Source of the DNA: J134 sp964484045
Lineage (GTDB): Bacteria > Pseudomonadota > Alphaproteobacteria > Sphingomonadales > Rhodothalassiaceae
DNA length: 64,000 nt
NCBI GenBank assembly: GCA_964484045.1
Contig: CAZAEP010000001.1
Location: 14,539-78,538, forward strand
Direction of reading: 5' to 3'
In this document: piece by piece, positions 27,080 to 36,349 of the stretch
Layout of the letters: every line of letters begins with the position of its first letter
Numbering within the stretch: position 1 is the first letter of the stretch
Translations under genes and position numbers: made by a program
The notes under the pieces: generated by a model
What the model was told of the DNA's origin: nothing
What the model saw: only the letters and a program-made list of their open reading frames with translations
Database searches by the model: none

Positions 27080-27510
27080 TCCCGATGCGACAGCGCGAAG
27101 GCGGCGGCGGGGTCGAGCCCCATCTCGACGAGGGTCGCCGGGTCCGGGCCCGGCCAGCCGAAGCGGCGCCGGTCGATGCGCTCCGCCGAGTCGAACGCCA
27201 CGCCTTCGGCGAGCAGCCGGCGGCGCTGCTCGGCGCCCGCGGCATGACCGGAAATCCCCCCCTGCGCATTGACGACGCGGTGCCAGGGCACACCGTCCGT
27301 CGCCCCCCGCCCGGCCAGCGCGAAACCGACCATGCGCGGCGTGACGCCGGGGATATAGCCGGCGATCTGGCCATAGCTCGCCACGCGCCCCTCGGGAATG
27401 AGCCGGACGAGCGCCAGAATGCGGGCCGTCTTGTTCGAACAGGTTGCGATCATATGGACCAATCCTGTGGCGCCTCGGCGCACCCGCCCCTTCCGCTCGC
27501 CGTCCGCCAT
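27073..27510 (-). CDS. alkyltransferase-like (ATL) protein, MGMT family without active-site Cys
   Basis: 145 aa from ATG 27510 (AAGG 9 nt upstream); ATG 27453 is an alternative that starts closer to the fold. The DNA-binding fold of O6-alkylguanine methyltransferases is visible: GRVASYGQIAGYIPG, then GRGATDGVPWHRVVNAQGG. In active MGMT the motif is PCHRV; here Trp replaces the alkyl-accepting Cys. Such ATL proteins bind O6-alkylguanine and hand the lesion to nucleotide excision repair rather than repairing it. It converges with the small upstream gene and is divergent to mtnP. Confidence 0.8.
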   Translation of the reverse strand: MADGERKGRVRRGATGLVHMIATCSNKTARILALVRLIPEGRVASYGQIAGYIPGVTPRMVGFALAGRGATDGVPWHRVVNAQGGISGHAAGAEQRRRLLAEGVAFDSAERIDRRRFGWPGPDPATLVEMGLDPAAAFALSHRDQ

Positions 27511-27520
27511 AGCGCGCGGC

Positions 27521-27535
27521 CTTGTGATGCACAAG
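27521..27535. promoter_or_regulatory. perfect hexamer palindrome between divergent ATL and mtnP genes
   Basis: CTTGTG-ATG-CACAAG, 11 bp upstream of the ATL start. TTGACA lies directly beside it at 27539-27544 on the plus strand. It has the form of a dimeric regulator site, but no matching second copy was seen and the regulator is unknown. Confidence 0.3.
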
Positions 27536-27626
27536 GTCTTGACAGGCGAAGTGCACCTGCGCAGGCATGGCGGAAAGCGGGCCGTCCCGGTAGGACGGTC
27601 GCGAGTCCTGCGGAGTCGTTACGACC

Positions 27627-28505
27627 ATGGCGGTACTGGGAATCATCGGCGGCAGCGGTCTCTACGAGATCGACGGCCTCAGCGAGAGGCGCTGGGAGGC
27701 GGTCGACTCGCCCTTCGGCACGCCGTCCGACCTGATCCTGCGCGGCCGCCTCGGCGAGGTCGAGCTCGCCTTTCTGCCGCGCCACGGCCGCGGTCATCGG
27801 CTGACGCCCTCGGGCATCAATTATCGCGCCAATATCGATGCCCTGAAACGTCTCGGCGTCACCGACATCCTCTCGCTCAGCGCCTGCGGTTCCCTGCGCG
27901 AGGATTTCGCGCCGGGCGATTTCGTCCTCGTCGACCAGTTCATCGACCGCACGCGGGGCCGCGCGTCGAGCTTCTTCGCCAACGGCCTCGTGGCCCATGT
28001 GTCCATCGCCGAGCCCACCTGCGGGCGTCTGCGGGAAACGGTGGCGGCGGCGGCGCGCGATCTCGGTATCCGCCTGCATGACGGCGGCACCTATGTGGTG
28101 ATCGAGGGACCGCAATTCTCCACCCGCGCCGAATCCGAGCTCTATCGCAGTTGGCGCGCCGACCTCGTCGGCATGACCAATCTGCCCGAAGCCAGGCTCG
28201 CCCGCGAGGCGGAGATCTGCTATCTCACGGTGGGCATGGTGACCGATTACGACTGCTGGCACGACGACCATGCGGCGGTCGAGGTCGCGCAGGTGCTGCG
28301 CATCCTGAAAAACAATGCGGACGCGGCGCGACGGCTCATCACCCTGGCTGCGCCGGCGATCATGGCGGCCCGCCCGGAGATCTGCCCCATGGGCTGCGAC
28401 CGGGCGCTCGACACCGCGATCGTGACCGCCCCCGAGATGCGCGACGGCGGACTTCTCGCCAAGCTCGACGCAGTGGCGGGACGGGTGCTCAAGGCGCGAT
28501 CATAG
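27627..28505 (+). CDS. mtnP: S-methyl-5'-thioadenosine phosphorylase
   Basis: 292 aa, standard length for the family. It begins VLGIIGGSGLYEID with the phosphate-binding Gly-rich turn, and continues with RHGRGHRLTPSGINYRANI, VIEGPQFSTRAES and GMTNLPEA, all family hallmarks. It cleaves methylthioadenosine (from polyamine or N-acyl-homoserine lactone synthesis) to adenine and methylthioribose-1-phosphate. It is a single gene with no other methionine salvage genes nearby. It is convergent with dapE. Confidence 0.9.
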   Translation: MAVLGIIGGSGLYEIDGLSERRWEAVDSPFGTPSDLILRGRLGEVELAFLPRHGRGHRLTPSGINYRANIDALKRLGVTDILSLSACGSLREDFAPGDFVLVDQFIDRTRGRASSFFANGLVAHVSIAEPTCGRLRETVAAAARDLGIRLHDGGTYVVIEGPQFSTRAESELYRSWRADLVGMTNLPEARLAREAEICYLTVGMVTDYDCWHDDHAAVEVAQVLRILKNNADAARRLITLAAPAIMAARPEICPMGCDRALDTAIVTAPEMRDGGLLAKLDAVAGRVLKARS

Positions 28506-28560
28506 CGCCCGGACGACGAAGTTCCGAGGACGGGATGCCTTACGACCGTTGAGTCGCGTA

Positions 28561-29748
28561 TCACGTCCCGGGAATAAAAATGCGTCTCAGAATATCGCCG
28601 TAGATGTCCCGGAGCGCGATGATGTCGGCGATCGGCGCCCCTTCATTGGCCTTGTGCATGGAGGCCCCGACGAGGCCGAACTCGACCACCGGGCAATAGG
28701 CGCGGATGAAGCGGGCGTCCGACGTGCCGCCCGTGGTCGACAGCTCCGGACGACGGCCCAGGCGCCCCTCGATCGCCCCCGCGACCGCCTCGGTCAACGG
28801 TCCCGGCGGCGTATAGAAGGCCTCCCCCATGACCACGATATCGAGTTCGTAGGCGATGCCCGTGGTATCCAGCCGGCGGCGCAGCCACTGCTCGAGGCTG
28901 TCCGCGCTGTGAAGGTCGTTGAAGCGGATGTTGAACCACGCTTCGGCGCGACCGGGGATGACATTGGTGGCGTGATTGCCGACCTCGAGATTGGTGATCT
29001 CGAGATGCGAGGGCTGGAAATAGGCGCTGCCCTGATCGAGCGGCTCCGCCGTCAGTGCATCGAGCAGGCGCATCAGGCGCGGAATCGGGTTCTCGGCCAG
29101 ATGCGGATAGGCGACATGGCCCTGATGCCCCGCGACGACGAGCCGCGCATTGAGACTGCCGCGGCGACCGACCTTCACCATCTCGCCGAGGCGGGACGGA
29201 TTGGTCGGTTCGCCGACGAGGCAGAAATCGGGAATGTGTCCCTTGTCCGCCATCCACGGCAGCATGGCTGCGGTGCCGTTGATCGCCGGGCCTTCCTCGT
29301 CGCCGGTAATGAGCAGCGACAACGAGCCTTCGAACGCCGCCCCCGCCTCGCCGAGAAAGTCCGCCGCGGCCGCCATGAAGGCGGCGATCGCGCCCTTCAT
29401 GTCGGCGGCGCCGCGTCCCATGAGAACGCCGTCCTCGATGACCCCGGCGAAGGGGTCCACGCGCCAGGCTTCGGGATGGCCGACCGGCACCACGTCGGAA
29501 TGCCCGGCGAAGCAGAAATGGGGAGCGCCCCCGCCGATGCGGGCGAACAGATTCTGCACTGCTTCGGTTCCCGGCGCCGCGATCTTGCGCCGATAGGTGC
29601 GAAAGCCGAGCGCCTGCAGGGGCCCCTCGATGAGATCGAGCGCCCCGGCGTCGTGCGGCGTCACCGACTGGCAGCGCACCAGATCCTGTGCCAGGGCGAT
29701 CGGATCGAGGCGAACGGCGCCGCCGGGGGGCGTGCGGGGGCGCGTCAC
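28561..29748 (-). CDS. dapE: succinyl-diaminopimelate desuccinylase
   Basis: 395 aa from a GTG start at 29748 whose bases overlap the dapD stop (GTGA); the frame stays open further upstream but that part lies antiparallel inside dapD. M20 metallopeptidase motifs: FAGHSDVVPVG, GRGAADMKG, TGDEEGPA, GEPT and a C-terminal STTGGTSDARF. It hydrolyses N-succinyl-LL-diaminopimelate to LL-DAP in the lysine and peptidoglycan pathway using two Zn/Co ions. Together with dapD it forms a two-gene operon. Confidence 0.92.
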   Translation of the reverse strand: MTRPRTPPGGAVRLDPIALAQDLVRCQSVTPHDAGALDLIEGPLQALGFRTYRRKIAAPGTEAVQNLFARIGGGAPHFCFAGHSDVVPVGHPEAWRVDPFAGVIEDGVLMGRGAADMKGAIAAFMAAAADFLGEAGAAFEGSLSLLITGDEEGPAINGTAAMLPWMADKGHIPDFCLVGEPTNPSRLGEMVKVGRRGSLNARLVVAGHQGHVAYPHLAENPIPRLMRLLDALTAEPLDQGSAYFQPSHLEITNLEVGNHATNVIPGRAEAWFNIRFNDLHSADSLEQWLRRRLDTTGIAYELDIVVMGEAFYTPPGPLTEAVAGAIEGRLGRRPELSTTGGTSDARFIRAYCPVVEFGLVGASMHKANEGAPIADIIALRDIYGDILRRIFIPGT

Positions 29749-30602
29749 GGGTTTCTCAGGAGATCGTTGATCGCCGTCTTGCGCCGGGTTCCGGCATCGA
29801 CGCGCTTGACGATCACGGCGCAATAGAGCCCGGGACCCGGGCTGCCGTCGGCGAGCGGGCGCCCGGGCAACGATCCCGGCACGACGACGGAATAGGCCGG
29901 CACGCGGCCGCGGAAGACCTCCCCCGTCTCGCGGTCGACGATCCTGGTCGACGCTCCGAGATAGACGCCCATCGAGAGCACCGCTCCTTCCTCGACGACC
30001 ACCCCTTCGGCGACCTCGGAGCGGGCGCCGATGAAGCAGTGGTCCTCGATGATCACCGGTGCCGCCTGCACCGGCTCGAGCACGCCGCCGATGCCGACCC
30101 CGCCCGAGAGATGCACATGCGCGCCGATCTGCGCACAGGAGCCGACCGTCACCCAACTGTCGACCATCGTGCCGGCGCCGACATGGGCGCCGATATTGAC
30201 GAAGGACGGCATGAGAACGGCGTCCCGTCCGATGAAGGCGCCGCGACGCACGATCGCGCCGGGCACGGCACGGAAACCGGCGCGCCGGAAGTCGGCCTCG
30301 CCCCAGCCGTCGAATTTCGAGGGGATCTTGTCGAACCAGACGCCGCCCGCACCCGGTCCGCCGGGGATCACCGTCATGTCATTGAGGCGAAAGGAGAGGA
30401 GCACGGCCTTCTTGAGCCATGTCGCGACCCGCCACGCCCCGTCCACCTTTTCGGCGACACGGAAGTCGCCGCGATCGAGACCGGCGATCGCCGTCTCGAT
30501 CGCCTCGCGCACCGATCCTCCCGTCGCCGGGCCGATCTCCTCGCGCCTCTTCCACGCCTCTTCGATCTGCTGCTGCAAGTCTTCCACGGACACGGACGTC
30601 AT
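29745..30602 (-). CDS. dapD: 2,3,4,5-tetrahydropyridine-2,6-dicarboxylate N-succinyltransferase
   Basis: 285 aa from ATG 30602, matching the family length and N-terminus (LQQQIEEAWKRREEIGPAT). The C-terminal two thirds is a left-handed beta-helix of hexapeptide repeats such as GAHVGAGTMVDSWVTVGS and GARSEVAEGVVV. It succinylates tetrahydrodipicolinate in the succinylase lysine route. An upstream in-frame ATG at 30635 lies too near the likely transcription start to have a ribosome site. A good promoter precedes it and dapE overlaps its stop. Confidence 0.93.
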   Translation of the reverse strand: MTSVSVEDLQQQIEEAWKRREEIGPATGGSVREAIETAIAGLDRGDFRVAEKVDGAWRVATWLKKAVLLSFRLNDMTVIPGGPGAGGVWFDKIPSKFDGWGEADFRRAGFRAVPGAIVRRGAFIGRDAVLMPSFVNIGAHVGAGTMVDSWVTVGSCAQIGAHVHLSGGVGIGGVLEPVQAAPVIIEDHCFIGARSEVAEGVVVEEGAVLSMGVYLGASTRIVDRETGEVFRGRVPAYSVVVPGSLPGRPLADGSPGPGLYCAVIVKRVDAGTRRKTAINDLLRNP

Positions 30603-30644
30603 TCCCGTTCGCGCCTTCCGGCGCACCTCCTGCATCGGCGGGCG

Positions 30645-30672
30645 AGCATAGTCGGGGGTCGGGTCCTGTCAA
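30645..30672 (-). promoter_or_regulatory. sigma70-type promoter for dapD-dapE
   Basis: On the minus strand TTGACA (30672-30667), 16-bp spacer, TATGCT (30650-30645). It is the best consensus match seen in the window. Expected transcript start is near 30638, just after the upstream nucleotidase gene ends. Confidence 0.6.
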
Positions 30673-30685
30673 CCGGGCCGGCGCC

Positions 30686-31402
30686 TCACGCCTGGGCTTC
30701 CAGGAAGCCCGCCAGATCCGTGACCTCGTGATCCACCGCGGCCGCCTCGTGATCGACCGCGCCCCAGGCATAGGCGGTCCTGAGCCACACCGTGGTCACC
30801 CCGCGCGCGGCCGCGGGTACGAGATTGCGCGCCATGTCCTCGATCATGGCCGCCCGCGCGGGCTCGATGGAAAAGGCGGCGAGGAAGCGATCGAAGCTCG
30901 AGGCCGCCGGCTTGGGCTCGTAATCGGCGGCGACGAGATCGAAGACCCCCTCGAAGAGATGGGCGATCTCGAGGCGCGCGAGCACGCGCTCGGCGTGCCG
31001 TGCCGAGCCGTTGGTGTAGACGATGCACCGCCCCCGCAGCCCCGCCAGCGCCCTGCCGAGGCGGGGATCGGGCGTGATCGCGTCGAGATCGACGTCGTGG
31101 ACATGCGCCAGAAACGCCTCGGGCGCGACTCCGTGCTCGAGCATCAGTCCGCGCAAGGTCGTCCCATAGCGCAGGAAATAGTCCTTCTGAAGGCGCCGCG
31201 CCGTCGCCGCGTCGATGTCGAGCAGGTCGGCGATGAAGCCGCCCATACGGCGGTCGATCTGGGAAAAAAGCGCGCTCGTCGCCGGATAGAGCGTGTTGTC
31301 GAGATCGAAGATCCAGGTGTCGACATGCGCAAGAGCGGGCATCGCCGGCTCGCCTGTCGGCGGTTCGGCATGGGGGCCCTGGTCCTGTGCGTTGATGTCC
31401 AT
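30686..31402 (-). CDS. HAD-superfamily pyrimidine 5'-nucleotidase
   Basis: 238 aa. HAD motif I is FDLDNTLYP (nucleophile and acid Asp), motif II VYTNGS, motif III Lys in YEPKPAAS and motif IV MIEDMARN. The N-terminal layout matches the SDT1-like family found widely in alphaproteobacteria, which dephosphorylates pyrimidine nucleotides and sometimes other small phosphates. It is divergent from the diguanylate cyclase gene; a CtrA-type box lies only 4 bp upstream of its ATG and no Shine-Dalgarno is visible there. An internal ATG (MPALAHVDT) is a possible alternative start. Confidence 0.8.
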   Translation of the reverse strand: MDINAQDQGPHAEPPTGEPAMPALAHVDTWIFDLDNTLYPATSALFSQIDRRMGGFIADLLDIDAATARRLQKDYFLRYGTTLRGLMLEHGVAPEAFLAHVHDVDLDAITPDPRLGRALAGLRGRCIVYTNGSARHAERVLARLEIAHLFEGVFDLVAADYEPKPAASSFDRFLAAFSIEPARAAMIEDMARNLVPAAARGVTTVWLRTAYAWGAVDHEAAAVDHEVTDLAGFLEAQA

Positions 31403-31405
31403 GTA

Positions 31406-31420
31406 TTAAGGGCCCTTTAA
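31406..31420. promoter_or_regulatory. CtrA-type binding box TTAA-N7-TTAA
   Basis: The sequence TTAAGGGCCCTTTAA matches the full CtrA consensus exactly. It sits between the divergent nucleotidase (start 31402) and diguanylate cyclase (start 31466 or 31487). A CATATG at 31443-31448 could be a -10 placed so that the box abuts its -35 zone, the usual arrangement for CtrA-activated promoters. Confidence 0.6.
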
Positions 31421-31465
31421 GGCGCGAACATTACCTTCGGTCCATATGAACCGGATTTCGACCCC

Positions 31466-33175
31466 GTGCCGCAGCCGGATGTCAGGATGAAAGAGTGCGC
31501 CGCCCCGATCAAGGGGATATCCCCGCAGCGGCGCCGGCTCGTCGAGCGCGCCGAGGGCGCCGCGCTCCTTGCCCGCACCGACGGCGCCTGCGTCGCCTTC
31601 AATCCGGCGGCCCGGCCGCTGTGCGACGCCCTCGCCCGGCGCGACCCCGAATTGCGCGGCCTGCTGCTCGGCGCGGCCGCCGGCGGGCCGGTCACGGGGC
31701 GAGTCGTCCTCGATCCGGAAAGCGAGACCCGGCGCGCCTTCGAGATCACCGTCGTGCCCCAGGAGCAGGACCTCTTCCTGATCTCCGCGCGCGACGTGAC
31801 GATGGAGGACAATCTCACCCGCGCGCTGCTCAAGAGCCGGGAACTGTACAAGGATCTGATGCACTGCTCGGCGGATTTCGGCTGGGAGACCGACGCCCGC
31901 GGCGTTTTCACCTATATCAGCCCCGGCGGCGCCCTCGGCTATTCGCCACGCGAGCTGTACGGCCAGTTCTCGCAGGCCATTCTCGGTCTGGCCGATGCGG
32001 AATGCGACAATGTCTTCGTTGCCCGCAAGGCGCAGCGCGGAACGCGCATCTGGGTCCGCGCGCGCAACGGCGCCCGCGTGCTCCTCGCCGTCTCCGCGGT
32101 GCCGGTCCATGATCACCGTGGCAAATGGATCGGGGCGCGCGGCGTCGCCCGCGACATCACCCGCGAGCACGAACGCGACTCGACCCTGCGCCTCGAACAG
32201 GCCTGTCAGGCGCTGCTCGGCAGGATCGTCATCGCCATCCGCAGCGAGGTCGCGCCCGAGGAGATTCTCCGTGCCGCGGCGGAATCGGCGGCGCAGGCCC
32301 TGCGGGCGGAGGTCTCGGTGCTCCTCTCCCGCACCGGTCGGGACGGGCCGGAGATCGTGGCGCCGCTGCGCGGACCCGAGGATCTGCACGCGATCGCCTT
32401 CGGCGCGCTCGAAGAGCACGGGAGGGACGAGGCCGACGAGGTCAGCGTGCAGCTCGGCGTCGGCGATCGCCACTGTCTGAGCGCCTGCGTGGCGGCGAGC
32501 GAGCATTTGCGCGCCGCGCTCGTCTTTGCCCGCGACACCGACGCCGAACCCTGGCGCGCGCACGAAATCGAGCTTGTGCACGGCGTGGCCGGCCATCTCG
32601 CCCTCGCCCTCAAGCAGGCGGACATGCTGGAGCGTCTCGAGGCCCTGTCGCGCCACGACGACCTCACCGGCCTGCTCAATCGCCGGGCGCTGATGGCCGA
32701 ACTCACGGCCCGGCTGGCGCACCATCGCCGGCACGGGCATCCGGGCTGCCTGTTGCTCATCGACCTCGACCATTTCAAGGCTCTCAACGACACCCACGGC
32801 CATGGCGCCGGCGACGCCGCCCTGCGCGCCCTCGGCGCGCTGCTCGGGCAGGAGACCCGCCCCGGCGATCTCGCCGCGCGTCTCGGCGGCGACGAATTCG
32901 CCCTGTGGCTCGACGAAACCGATGCCGCGGGTGCGGTGGCCATGGCCGAACGCCTGCTCGCGTCGCTCGACAAACTGCGCCTGGCCGCCGGCGCGCCGGA
33001 TGCGAAGCTGTCGATGTCGATCGGCATCGCCGCCTTCGATCGCGAGCGCGACCGCGAGCCGGAAGCCATTATCGCCGCCGCCGACGCGGCGCTTTACGAC
33101 GCCAAGCGTCGGGGGCGCGCGCGCTATTCACTGGCCACACCCACCTCATCGAAGCGGAAACGCAGGACAGCATGA
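31466..33175 (+). CDS. PAS-GAF-GGDEF diguanylate cyclase
   Basis: 569 aa from GTG 31466 (ATG 31487, residue 8, is an alternative). A short N-terminal PAS-like region (about 30-110) and a clear PAS domain (about 125-232) are followed by a GAF-like region (about 245-385) and a GGDEF domain. The active-site motif GGDEF is intact at 474-478, and a product-inhibition site RPGD lies at 465-468, exactly five residues before it. No membrane segment is seen, so it is a cytoplasmic sensor making c-di-GMP. It overlaps the DUF2336 gene by ATGA and has a CtrA-type box upstream. No EAL domain is present, so net synthesis is expected. Confidence 0.88.
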   Translation: MPQPDVRMKECAAPIKGISPQRRRLVERAEGAALLARTDGACVAFNPAARPLCDALARRDPELRGLLLGAAAGGPVTGRVVLDPESETRRAFEITVVPQEQDLFLISARDVTMEDNLTRALLKSRELYKDLMHCSADFGWETDARGVFTYISPGGALGYSPRELYGQFSQAILGLADAECDNVFVARKAQRGTRIWVRARNGARVLLAVSAVPVHDHRGKWIGARGVARDITREHERDSTLRLEQACQALLGRIVIAIRSEVAPEEILRAAAESAAQALRAEVSVLLSRTGRDGPEIVAPLRGPEDLHAIAFGALEEHGRDEADEVSVQLGVGDRHCLSACVAASEHLRAALVFARDTDAEPWRAHEIELVHGVAGHLALALKQADMLERLEALSRHDDLTGLLNRRALMAELTARLAHHRRHGHPGCLLLIDLDHFKALNDTHGHGAGDAALRALGALLGQETRPGDLAARLGGDEFALWLDETDAAGAVAMAERLLASLDKLRLAAGAPDAKLSMSIGIAAFDRERDREPEAIIAAADAALYDAKRRGRARYSLATPTSSKRKRRTA

Positions 33176-34410
33176 CACAGAACAGCCGGAGCCTCGCCGG
33201 AGACCCACGCTATCTCGCCGCGCGCGAGGCGCTCGAAAGGGGCGACCTCAAGAGCCGTCGCAAGCTGGCGCACGGCGGGGATACGCACCCCGAGATCCTC
33301 TATTATCTCGCCGAGGACAGCGATGCGGAGGTGCGCCGCGCGGTCGCCGGCAATCCGGCCACGCCGCACCAGGCCGATTCCCTGCTCACCGCCGACCCCG
33401 ACGACGAGGTGCGGGTCGAGCTCGCACGCAAGATCTCGCGTCTCGTGCCGGGGCTTTCGGAACAGGAGAATGTGCGCCTGCGGGAACGCACGCTGGCCAT
33501 TCTCGAAACGCTGGCCAATGACACGCTGCCCAGGGTGCGCGCCATCGTCGCCGAGGAGATCAAGCGCTCCGACGTTGTTCCCAAGGGGCTGGTGCGCAAG
33601 CTCGCGCAGGACGTGGAAGAGATCGTCTGCTGCCCGATTCTCGAATATTCACCGCTCCTCAATGACGACGATCTGCGCGAGATCATCGCCGCCGGAATCA
33701 GCGAGGGAGCGCTTGTCGCCATCGCCCGGCGCGACGGCATCGGCGAGGAGGTCAGCGACGATATCGCCGCCACCCTCGAGATCCCGGCGGTCGCCGCCCT
33801 GCTCGCCAATCCCAGCGCCCAGATTCGCGAGGACACGCTCGACCGCATCATCGAGCAGGCGCGCGATACCATGGAGCTGCACAAGCCGCTGGCGCTGCGT
33901 CCCGCCCTCTCGGTGCGGGCCATGAAGCGGATCGCCGGCTTCGTCGCCAGCGCGCTCGTGCATCACATGCTCGAGCGCAACCCCATTGCCGAGACGGTGG
34001 CCGAGGACATCCTCGAGCGCGTGCGCGAACGCATCGCCAGCGAGCGCGTCGGCGATGAAGAGGAGAAGCGGCTGGCCCGGCAGGCGCGAAAATTCCATGA
34101 TCGCGGCATGCTCGACGATGCCTTCGTCACCGACGCCATCGACAACAATCGCCGCGAGCTCCTGATCCAGTGCCTCGCCATCATGGCCGAGATCCCGGTC
34201 AAGACCGTGCGTGACATCCTGGCCTCGAAAAGCGGTCGCGCCGTCACCGCGCTGGCCTGGTCGGCCGGGCTCTCGATGCGCACCGCGTTCAAGATGCAGA
34301 CCGAACTCGCCCTCGTCTCGCCTTCACAGCTCGTGCCCGCAAAGGACGGGATCGACTACCCGATGGAGGAAAGCGAGCTCGTCTGGCAATTGAGCTATTT
34401 CACCGACTGA
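33172..34410 (+). CDS. DUF2336 domain-containing alpha-helical repeat protein
   Basis: 412 aa, soluble, rich in helical HEAT-like repeats: EILYYLAEDSDAEVRRAVAGN, then DDEVRVELARKISRL and LPRVRAIVAEEIKRS in the first half. The second half matches the DUF2336 family found in alphaproteobacteria. HEAT-type repeats usually serve as protein-binding scaffolds. The ATG overlaps the diguanylate cyclase stop (33172-33175), so the two are translationally coupled; an adaptor or c-di-GMP-linked effector role is inferred from that only. It is convergent with cysK, with 9 bp between stops. Confidence 0.75.
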   Translation: MTQNSRSLAGDPRYLAAREALERGDLKSRRKLAHGGDTHPEILYYLAEDSDAEVRRAVAGNPATPHQADSLLTADPDDEVRVELARKISRLVPGLSEQENVRLRERTLAILETLANDTLPRVRAIVAEEIKRSDVVPKGLVRKLAQDVEEIVCCPILEYSPLLNDDDLREIIAAGISEGALVAIARRDGIGEEVSDDIAATLEIPAVAALLANPSAQIREDTLDRIIEQARDTMELHKPLALRPALSVRAMKRIAGFVASALVHHMLERNPIAETVAEDILERVRERIASERVGDEEEKRLARQARKFHDRGMLDDAFVTDAIDNNRRELLIQCLAIMAEIPVKTVRDILASKSGRAVTALAWSAGLSMRTAFKMQTELALVSPSQLVPAKDGIDYPMEESELVWQLSYFTD

Positions 34411-34419
34411 GCCGGGGTC

Positions 34420-35340
<921 letters not shown>

Positions 35341-35361
35341 GGGCTTGTGTCTCCTTCCTGA

Positions 35362-36231
35362 TCAAACGGTGTAGTCGTCGGGCCGTTGCGGCTCGGGTTC
35401 GGAAATCCCCTGCCACCCGACGGAGCGGTACATCACGCGCGCGCCGGGCGGGACGCTCTTCGTCAGCCACACATTGCCGCCGATGACGGCGCCGCGGCCG
35501 ATCACGGTGTCGCCGCCGAGAATGGTGGCGTTGGAATAGATGACGACGTCGTCCTCGATCGTCGGGTGGCGCTTCCTGTCCTTGAATTCGCGCTTCACGC
35601 TCAGGGCGCCGAGCGTGACTCCCTGGTAGATCTTGACATTGTCGCCGATCACGGTCGTCTCGCCGATCACCACGGAGGTGCCGTGGTCGATGAAAAAGCG
35701 CCGCCCGATCACCGCGCCGGGGTGAATGTCGATGCCGGTGAGACGGTGGGCGTATTCGCTCATCAGGCGGGGCAGCAGCTCCACCCCCTCCTGCACCAGA
35801 AGATGCGCCAGGCGATAGCTGGCCACCGCATAGACGCTGGGGTAGGAGAGGATGACCTCATCCAGCGAATCCGCCGCCGGGTCGCCGTCGAGCGCCGCTT
35901 CGGCGTCGAGACGGGCAAGCTCCGCGATCTCCGGCAGGCCGGCGACAAAGCGCCGCGTGATCCCCTCCGCCTTGGCGCAAAGCTCGGGCATGGCCTCGCA
36001 CAGGACGTAGCGCAGGCGGCCGGTGAGCTGCACCAGCCGGGCCTCGATCTCGCGCGCCGATTTGGGACGGCAGCGGGCAAGCTGCGGAAAGAGAAGGCCG
36101 AGGCAGTCCTCGAGAAAGGCGCCCGCCTCGTCCATGTGGATATCGGGCACCTGGCCGAAACTCTGATGATGCGCCATCAGGCGGCCAGCGACCGCGTAGA
36201 CGTCGCGCTGCGGTGCGGGGTCGTCGGGCAT
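35362..36231 (-). CDS. cysE: serine O-acetyltransferase (EpsC-type)
   Basis: 289 aa from ATG 36231, with GAGGAG 10 nt upstream; 18 extra upstream codons were rejected. The C-terminal half is a hexapeptide beta-helix: DIHPGAVIGRRFFIDHG, GETTVIGDNVKIYQGVTLGA, GGDTVIGRGAVIGGN. The His and Asp of the catalytic dyad are in these repeats. It acetylates serine with acetyl-CoA. Longer N-terminal helical domain and C-terminal tail than E. coli CysE, as usual for the EpsC branch. Operon with cysK. Confidence 0.9.
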   Translation of the reverse strand: MPDDPAPQRDVYAVAGRLMAHHQSFGQVPDIHMDEAGAFLEDCLGLLFPQLARCRPKSAREIEARLVQLTGRLRYVLCEAMPELCAKAEGITRRFVAGLPEIAELARLDAEAALDGDPAADSLDEVILSYPSVYAVASYRLAHLLVQEGVELLPRLMSEYAHRLTGIDIHPGAVIGRRFFIDHGTSVVIGETTVIGDNVKIYQGVTLGALSVKREFKDRKRHPTIEDDVVIYSNATILGGDTVIGRGAVIGGNVWLTKSVPPGARVMYRSVGWQGISEPEPQRPDDYTV

Positions 36232-36297
36232 GATCTGTCGGCTCCTCGGGCAATATGCGTGCCTCGGACACGCTCTTCGTTTCACGCGCCCCCGGCT

Positions 36298-36327
36298 TTA
36301 CTAAGGGGCTCCACCACGACGCTTCAA
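36298..36327 (-). promoter_or_regulatory. possible promoter for cysE-cysK
   Basis: Minus strand TTGAAG (36327-36322), 18-bp spacer, TAGTAA (36303-36298), in the 118-bp gap after plsC. It leaves a leader of about 60 nt. Confidence 0.4.
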
Positions 36328-36349
36328 GACGCGACGGACGCCGCTCACG

